A DNA stretch of 64,000 bases from Anadara kagoshimensis (lineage: Eukaryota; Mollusca; Bivalvia; Arcoida; Arcidae), in contig CM037861.1 of the NCBI GenBank assembly GCA_021292105.1, positions 51,486,920 through 51,550,919 on the forward strand, read 5' to 3'. Shown piece after piece: positions 57,679-64,000 of this stretch (position 1 is the stretch's first letter; the number at the start of each line of letters is the position of its first letter). The position numbers were made by a program, and so were the translations under genes. A model generated the notes under the pieces. That model was not told the DNA's origin. It made no database searches and saw only the letters and a list, made by a program, of their open reading frames with translations.

Positions 57679-57999
57679 CCACTGCGGTAGCTCAGTTGGT
57701 AGAATGCTCGCTCCGTAAGTGGGAGATCGTGGGTTTGAACCCGATCGGGTCTGACCCAAGACTTGAAAGTCGGTATAGTGACTGTTCTTTCGCCAAGCAC
57801 TCGGCATTAAGTAATGAAAGTCGTGGTTCTTTCGGATGGGAACTTAAAATAAACGAGGTCTCATGGTAGGCTTGACACGATAAAGGACCCTGCTGTATCA
57901 TACCATCAGCAAAATGACTGCACCTTCTCATATAGCTGACGACGTCTCGGTATAAGTTAAACTTCTTAACTGGGATGTTAATCACCATTACTCAACTCT
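57679..57999 (+). mobile_element. tRNA-derived SINE, full length
   Basis: Starts CCACTGCGGTAGCTCAGTTG (A box) and GGGTTTGAACCCGATC (B box); ends with CACCATTACTCAACTCTG. It is the best plus-strand copy. The 98-codon minus-strand frame over it is an artefact. Confidence 0.85.
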
Positions 58000-58270
58000 G
58001 TATTGGGAATTGGGAAAAGATTCTTTGATTGTTCATTTGAAGTAATTTTAAATATAAATTTATTACTATGTTTGACATAGCTTTTTGTAAATCAAAATAT
58101 GAACAACATTGAAAACATGCCTTAAGAACCATCATATTTCAAACTGGTCATATGCTCGATAGGCATTGAAGGGGAGAAGCTCCTTTTTGTAAATCTTTAA
58201 AGAAATTAAGAATGCCTAAAGCAAAAGCATGGCCTCGATATAACTAGTTTTAGAAACGGCAAATTACAAT

Positions 58271-58327
58271 ACACATGCTGATTTTGAATGCATTATTTTA
58301 ATAAAAATTCAAAATCAGCACATGACA
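58271..58327. mobile_element. Hairpin-family member with paired arm changes
   Basis: Arms GCTGATTTTGAAT and ATTCAAAATCAGC pair perfectly, whereas other members have GCTACTTTTGAAT and ATTCAAAAGTAGC. Both arms changed together. Confidence 0.75.
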
Positions 58328-59049
58328 TAAGTAGCATTTTACTTCAGAGCAGGAATTAGAAACCGCTCCCCTTGCACTAAAAATTGCACATATTTTAAAT
58401 GCTATAATAAAACTTTAAAATCTTTCGATTATAACTTGAATCACAAGATATATACTTTAAAAGTACTATTTTAGACTTTGATTTATGATTGGCCAACAAA
58501 TGAACAATAAAGAGTTATTGTACCACACAGTAATAGCATATATAGAGTACTTAAAACATTCAAGAGACTTCTGAACATTTTGTCAACAAATTTTGAAACA
58601 TTTAAATCAAACTAAAACCCATGAGGCTACAGACAGGAATACATGCACGTATCATTGCCTTCATATTGAATTTGTCATTTTAAAAAATCACCGGTCGCAG
58701 ACAAAAAACAATAGTAGTAAAAAATAAATACTAGTATTTTATGTAAAGCGTCTAGTAGAAATTTTAAAGAATATTTTTTTAAGTTGCATACATATACAAT
58801 ACATACAGTGTGTTATGTTGTATTTTATCTTTGAAGGGAAATCCATGGTAATTAAATCAACGATATTTGCTCTTTCAAGTTCAAAGTGAAAAAGTGATTC
58901 TTTTATTACATTGTACCTAACTTTACCTTCGTATTAAAATCTCTGAATGTCGTTAAAATGTTATCACTGTTCTTATATGCTTTTCTATCGGCAAAATAAA
59001 AAACATAACCAAAAGTATTTTTTACCAATCGTCTTCCCTAATTTGTCTT
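58328..59049. other. Intron sequence, no feature seen
   Basis: AT-rich; no exon or clear repeat. Confidence 0.4.
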
Positions 59050-59250
59050 TGCAATTCATTCAAACACTTACAGAGGTTATGAAAATGGTTGATGGCGTAA
59101 ATCCACAACTAAAGGTCAATATTACCACCAAACGTTTTCCAACTTTGTCATTGCAATACATGCAAACACCAAAGGCTATGAAAATGTTTGATGGTTTAAT
59201 GCCTTGACCAAAGGTAAATCTACTTTGTCTTTGCAATACATGCTGACAAT
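59050..59250. repeat. ~95-bp tandem repeat, two to three copies
   Basis: TTTGTCTTTGCAATTCATTC, then GGTTATGAAAATGGTTGATGG recur as TTTGTCATTGCAATACATGC and GGCTATGAAAATGTTTGATGG. The open frames on both strands follow from it. Confidence 0.65.
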
Positions 59251-59409
59251 AAAGGTTATAAACCAAAGCCGAATACACAGTTCTAGTTAGAAATAGGACA
59301 ATCAGAAACTTAAGAAGCAAAAGGGATTGTTTAACGCCAATCCAGACTATGGATTGTAAAGGTTGAGTTTGGAAAGGCATTGACCATTGTGTCAAAATGT
59401 TGTTCTTAA

Positions 59410-59710
59410 GAGTGGATTACTTGTGATCCTTTCCTTGTCAACGTGGCGAGTGTAGCTATGTTACAACTCCTGAAGAGTTCCGAAGCCTAATGAATTAGGC
59501 GTCGAAATTGAAGTTGACTTCATTAGACGTTAGACTTCATAGAAGGTGCTACATAGTTAACTAAACATAAGGTTCTTACTCTTCCTGATCAACCGGCCTC
59601 ACTTTACTGGTGGAAGTTCACATGCTTAAATTAATTTGCCAGTTTTCAGTTCTTACTTTTGCTTTAGGGATTTTGATTTAAACATAAACCAGTATGTTTG
59701 TGTTTGACTC
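59410..59710 (+). repeat. R1 repeat, divergent copy
   Basis: AACATAAGGTTCTTACTC, CCGGCCTCACTTTACTGGTGG and CATAAACCAGTATGTTTG match 42705-42970. Confidence 0.6.
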
Positions 59711-60167
59711 TTACCGTGGGACATACATGTATTCTAAATCTCGTTTTAAACAAAATAATATTTTACTGAACAAAAAACTTACATTTAGTGTTATATATAA
59801 AGACTGGATATACGATTGTTTCGTAGAAGCATTAAGAAGTTTGAATACTAGGCGTATATAAATTATGTTGTATTATTTGTCTAAGATAAGATTTACAACT
59901 ATTTGCCAGTAAAAACTAATCAATACTAACATACAAAGTAAAGTTAGAATAAAGGATCGTTTTATCGATGTGTTGTGTTGTTGTTGCCAAACATTAGTCC
60001 ATGGGATGGTAGCACTTACTGCATACATCCAGCGGGTTTTACATGGTCTAACATGGTCAGTTGGACCAGGAGCATGAGACTCCTAATTTTTCGGAACTAA
60101 TAACTATTTTTTATCAATGTTGATTTAGTTTTCATGCACATGATGCATAATGTTGGTTTTTTTATAC

Positions 60168-60225
60168 TGTCATGTGCTACTTTTGAATGTATTATTTCAT
60201 AAAAATTCAAAAGTAGCACATGACA
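60168..60225. mobile_element. 58-bp perfect-stem hairpin element
   Basis: A 21-bp perfect stem starting TGTCATGTGCTACTTTTG with a 16-bp loop. It is the simplest member of the family at 37060, 39631 and 58271. The size resembles a pre-miRNA, but the multi-copy nature favours a miniature transposable element. Confidence 0.85.
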
Positions 60226-61087
60226 ATACATTCGTTTAACGAGTTTTCACCTGTTCTACTCGATTAAGGGAAAGTTGTATGTATACGATTTTTGTGGTTC
60301 ACTTGCTGAATGAAATACTTGTACAACTGTAATTATCAAATATGTTACAAACTATCATGTAATTGTCACCATTGTTATTGGCTACCTTATCTTGCTTAAA
60401 ACAACTTATTTGAACCTACATGGGCGCTGTGTTGTTGGTTTTTTTAATAAGTAAAAATGCCTTGCGTTTTCTTTTTGAAAACATTGTTATCAAATAACCT
60501 TTTAACATGTGCATGTATTTTCATCTTCTGTCTTTTTACTCAATTTTTGTGTTTTGTTGCTACTGTTTTTCAGTTGCAAGTCTCTGCATTACATTTGTGA
60601 GTCTTATATCGATATATACATGTACATACATGTAAATGTCTTCTATTTGTATTTGCATAAGAAATGGGACATTTAAATCGTCTTTTCGAGAAATACAGAT
60701 ATGTAACAATTTTAAAGTGCATCTAGATTTCCGAGAAGCTGTGATAAGTTAAAACTCGTGACAAGGTTTTAAAAATCAGTACAGGACTAAGTCCATGATA
60801 TTAAGTCAAGATATTAATATTTATAAACTGATAAATCAAAGGACGAACACGGCTGTCAACATGTTGTTTTGTGTTTAACAGCTGGTCTGGTGAAAATAAA
60901 ACATATTGTGATGTATTAGTTCATAAAAAGCAATAAATTGTTAGGGTAATTTAAAGCTGAAAAGCATGTACTTGTAAATAACAAGTAAATAATTAAATAC
61001 TATAAAAAGAAAGGCAAGATAAACACGCATATCAAGACCACTGATTATGTAACTCTGGTGAATTCATTACAAAACGGTACAGTATTG

Positions 61088-61606
61088 GACTGTCGAAAGT
61101 TTAGCACTAAGCTAATAAATAAGTTCATCTTGGGGCCTTTGTTAGATATACCTCGTTTGTTTTTCGGTAGCTGCCATCTATAATTTCTCCCAGTAGCTGT
61201 TCGGTTGGTTGGTTGAATGTTGCTTAACGTCGCATCAGCAATTTTTCAGCTATTCGCGACGAGAACTATTTTATTAATCTCTATGGATTAATCTATGAAC
61301 AATTTTGTGGATGCATGTGAAGTGCGAGTGTGTTGTATGGTCTGCCTTGTACTAGCGCGCACTCAGGGCGACTTTACCGTGCTAGCTCACAGAGTCAGTA
61401 CGCCGCAGACGAGCGTACCACTCCCCCAGTCCATTATACTGATACCAGGTGAATCAGTAAAGGCCAACGGCAAGGAAAATTCACTTTCCCACATGTGGCC
61501 CGAGCGCAGTAGCTGTTCGGGTATTAGCTTGTCTTATTTCAGCCACTGGGAGATCGAGTTTCGACTCCTTTTTGGTAGCTCAGTGTTAAACGTTCGACAG
61601 GTCTGT
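61088..61606. mobile_element. ~520-bp element with CTGTCGAAAGTTTAGCAC ends, containing R2
   Basis: The ends CTGTCGAAAGTTTAGCAC and GTGTTAAACGTTCGACAGG match the MITE at 32106-32338. The inside carries the R2 sequence (about 61245-61490) also present at 38655-38895. The 114-codon plus frame is not a gene. Confidence 0.65.
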
Positions 61607-61639
61607 AGTGTATGGATAATAGAAAATACACTTAGTTAA

Positions 61640-62390
61640 AATAATTAATTTATTATTATTATCAAACGGTCAAATGATAAAATTACTACATGTATTTAAT
61701 ATGCGCTTGATGGTATATGCATTATGTTTCGATTATTATATTATACCTAAGGCATCATATGTTGTTGCAAATGTGATACATTAGTATCTTTCAACATCCT
61801 GATAAAAAAAATTGGTTCAAACACTACCGATGAGGAATTGTATTCCAAAACGGTCGTCTAGTGCTGTAAAATTAAATCTGGTACAATATGCAATATAGCT
61901 GATATACTTTATTGGACTAAATATAAACCATACAGCCCCTCCATCTACAAATTGCCCAATATGTTGCATATAAACACCACAAAGCACTCAGTCCATGGTA
62001 CGGAGCGAACTAGTGGAAGCATACGTAAAACAAAAGCTCTTTCTCCCTTGCAATCGAATCCACAGCAATATCTTATGTGTAAGGCAACCACCTTAAACTC
62101 GACCAGCGTAGTCCCGTATCTTTAAGGGGCTAACAGGCGATAATGGCTTGTATTAACTCAGTAACCGGAATTATTCAAAATGAAATAATGTAGAGACTAT
62201 TATCTGAATGTAAACTGTTGAAACAGAATGATAACCATTATCAGTATTGACATGGCGGTAAATAACGTCATACCGGTCGTCGGGCTATCTAAATTCTTAG
62301 TAAAACTGTTTATGAATGGTGATACATATATCATTGATACTTTACAGAGGACAGATAATGTTCCTTATCATAACTAAACATGTTTTAATT
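61640..62390. other. Intron stretch with one isolated GAGGAATTGTATTCC unit
   Basis: 61815-61880 is a single copy of the monomer that is tandem at 12040-12295. Otherwise no feature is seen. Confidence 0.5.
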
Positions 62391-62397
62391 TGCAGCA

Positions 62398-62768
62398 CAA
62401 GACGGCCGTTCCGGGATAAACTTCCCCATCAGTAGTGCTCGGACCAGACGGTCGTTCCGGGATAAACTTCCCCATCAGTAGAGCTCGGACCAGACGGTCG
62501 TTCCGGGATAAACTTCCCCATCAGTAGAGCTCGGACCAGACGGCCGTTCCGGGATAAACTTCCCCATCAGTAGTGCTCGGACCAGACGGCCGTTCCGGGA
62601 TAAGCTTCCCCATCAGTAGTGCTCGGACCAGACGGCCGTTCCGGGATAAACTTCCCCATCAGTAGTAGGCTCGGACCAGACGGCCGTTCCGGGATAAACT
62701 TCCCCATCAGTAGTGCTCGGACCAGACGGCCGTTCCGGGATAAACTTCCTCATTAGTAGTGCTCGGGC
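62398..62768. repeat. 46-bp GC-rich minisatellite, eight copies
   Basis: The unit contains AGACGGCCGTTCCGGG, ATAAACTTCCCCATC and AGTAGTGCTCGGACC. Copies are almost identical; one has an extra base pair near 62665. GC content far exceeds the surroundings. A splice-acceptor-like TTTAATTTGCAG lies just before it, but 46 is not a multiple of three and each frame stops, so it is not an exon. Confidence 0.92.
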
Positions 62769-64000
62769 CAAAGTTGTTGAAATCCAAATATTTTAATATG
62801 TTGAAATGAGAAAAATAGAAACCTATGCTTATTGCTTCAATAGATTTCATTCATTGTCACAGAACAAAAGTACTTGGACCACGGCACTACATTTCTGATA
62901 GGGTGACAGTCCATATTGTCACCCCGAGAAATCTCATTGCCAACCGATTGTTGGTGTTTATTATACTGTGCAACCAAAGTATACTGGGCACCCTCGGCTT
63001 CAGATCATTTAAGGGGACGATTCAGTTAACCTCGTTCCACATCAAGAAAAAGATCATTTTCTGCGAAAACTTAAAAATTATAATTTGATCAAATATTATC
63101 ACATGCTTGCAGCTGGACAGGCACCAGAGATATTTGTGCAGTCTTTTATAGTTTTACGATGAAACATGTTCCTTAGTTCGAGAAGTTCTTAGTTAGAACA
63201 AGACGAGGATTGTAATTTTATATTTTCATGTTGAATTAAATTCGGTAAATTATAATTTTGTTTAAACGAGTTTTAGAATATGTCGCACGGCAAGGATAAA
63301 ACAGAAACATAACGATATACGTCCAAATCACAATCCAAAAAGCAAAACGCGAATTTAAGTTAAACACGTGAACTTTAATAAAAGTTTTGTGAATGTTCGA
63401 ACGAAATTTTGTTCTGGTTTCAGATATTTTAGTAAGACTTCGCATTGTTCCCGCCGTCAATGCCCATTTATAAACTTCAATAATGAAGATCACAGAAAAT
63501 TGATGAATGAATTTCAAAAGTACTTGTTGCCTTATGTTTACAGGTTTTGGGTTCTTTAAAGACTTAGCATTGATAATTGCAATATTGTACTGCCCTATCT
63601 CCAGATTATCGCTACCAATGGACTAACTTAATCCGATAATATAATTTTATCAGAAACACCACATGTCCAATACAAAATTTTAAGATTGAAAATACTTGAC
63701 ACAATTTCGAATATTCAAGTTCATTTAAATTGTTATCGGAGTGTTTTGTCGCTGTACGTTTGAGTTCTGAGATAGCATTTTGGGGCATTTGAGCTGATAA
63801 AATGGCAATTTTTACCTTTATCATAAACCTTATTTATATACGACCCGTAGTACATACTTTTGTCGCTAAAACATTAAGGCGAAGATAAGAATAATATCCA
63901 GTTATTTAACAAACTTAAGAACAGGTAAATTGAGGGATATTTACACATGGCCACTGGAAACTGGGCAACGTCTTGGCAGTGGTTCTGTACGATAAAAAAT
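62769..64000. other. Window end, no supported gene
   Basis: AT-rich. 63300-63370 may contain a worn R1 piece on the minus strand (GTCCAAATCACAATCC). The open frames of 60-93 codons here have no domain or splice support. Confidence 0.4.

Noticed and set aside
57679..57752. Possible true tRNA gene
   Set aside because: A and B boxes are present, but the segment continues into the SINE body and tail and recurs many times, so it is a SINE head.
59060..59395. 111-codon minus-strand frame
   Set aside because: Arises from a short tandem repeat on both strands and has no domain.
60168..60225. Pre-miRNA gene
   Set aside because: Size and stem fit, but the arms are perfectly paired and the family is multi-copy with a dimer; a miniature transposable element is simpler until small-RNA data exist.
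61295..61639. 114-codon plus-strand frame
   Set aside because: Lies within a repeat (R2) also found at 38655 and 54505 with different, interrupted frames.
62386..62768. Coding exon made of the 46-bp repeat
   Set aside because: The acceptor-like sequence is good, but the period shifts the frame each copy and stops occur within two units.

Overview
The window is animal nuclear DNA, AT-rich and split by introns. Its density of tRNA-derived SINEs, small foldback elements and minisatellites, plus scattered GTTATCTCCCTTAT-type motifs, suggests a mollusc, most likely a bivalve. The organism call is inference. No prokaryotic or viral genome organisation is seen.

Coding content is small and sits in short exons; nearly all long open frames lie in repeats. 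Five loci are supported. On the plus strand are three paralogous type I membrane receptors: locus 1 (1680-6539, first exon not found), locus 2 (first exons at 28502 and/or 29693, CDS end 34010) and locus 3 (first exon at 39350 or 38472, last exon near 43194). Each has one eight-cysteine ectodomain with an invariant core C-x2-C-x6-C-x8-C-x3-C, a stalk, one membrane helix and a cytoplasmic tail, with almost all exon borders in phase 1. The cysteine core resembles the single-domain TNF receptors BCMA/TACI/Fn14. Locus 1 has two TRAF-type tail motifs. Locus 3 has reading-frame breaks. On the minus strand, 47516-53448 holds a complete three-exon COA7 (Sel1-repeat respiratory-chain assembly factor, 228 residues). 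On the plus strand, 56197 starts the first exon of a USH1G/ANKS4B-type ankyrin protein whose remainder lies beyond the window.

Layout: 1-7 kb locus 1 with a repeat-filled intron; 7-18 kb transposons and tandem repeats, including a 2.2 kb Mutator-like element with 9-bp target duplication; 18-30.6 kb a tandem segmental duplication carrying repeated copies of the promoter/first-exon unit of locus 2, one copy split by a 4.1 kb transposon; 30.7-34 kb body of locus 2; 34-38.4 kb SINEs, minisatellites and hairpins; 38.4-44.5 kb locus 3 with a triplicated 5' segment; 45-47 kb interspersed repeats; 47.5-53.4 kb COA7; 56.2 kb onward the USH1G-like first exon and its long intron.

The most interesting system is the receptor cluster. 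First exons encode only a few residues ending in a Lys codon and a phase-1 donor, and they are multiplied upstream of loci 2 and 3. They carry a shared 5' block with a Rel/kappaB-like GGGAATACCC site, which suggests an immune- or stress-regulated receptor family diversifying by duplication of promoter plus signal-peptide start.
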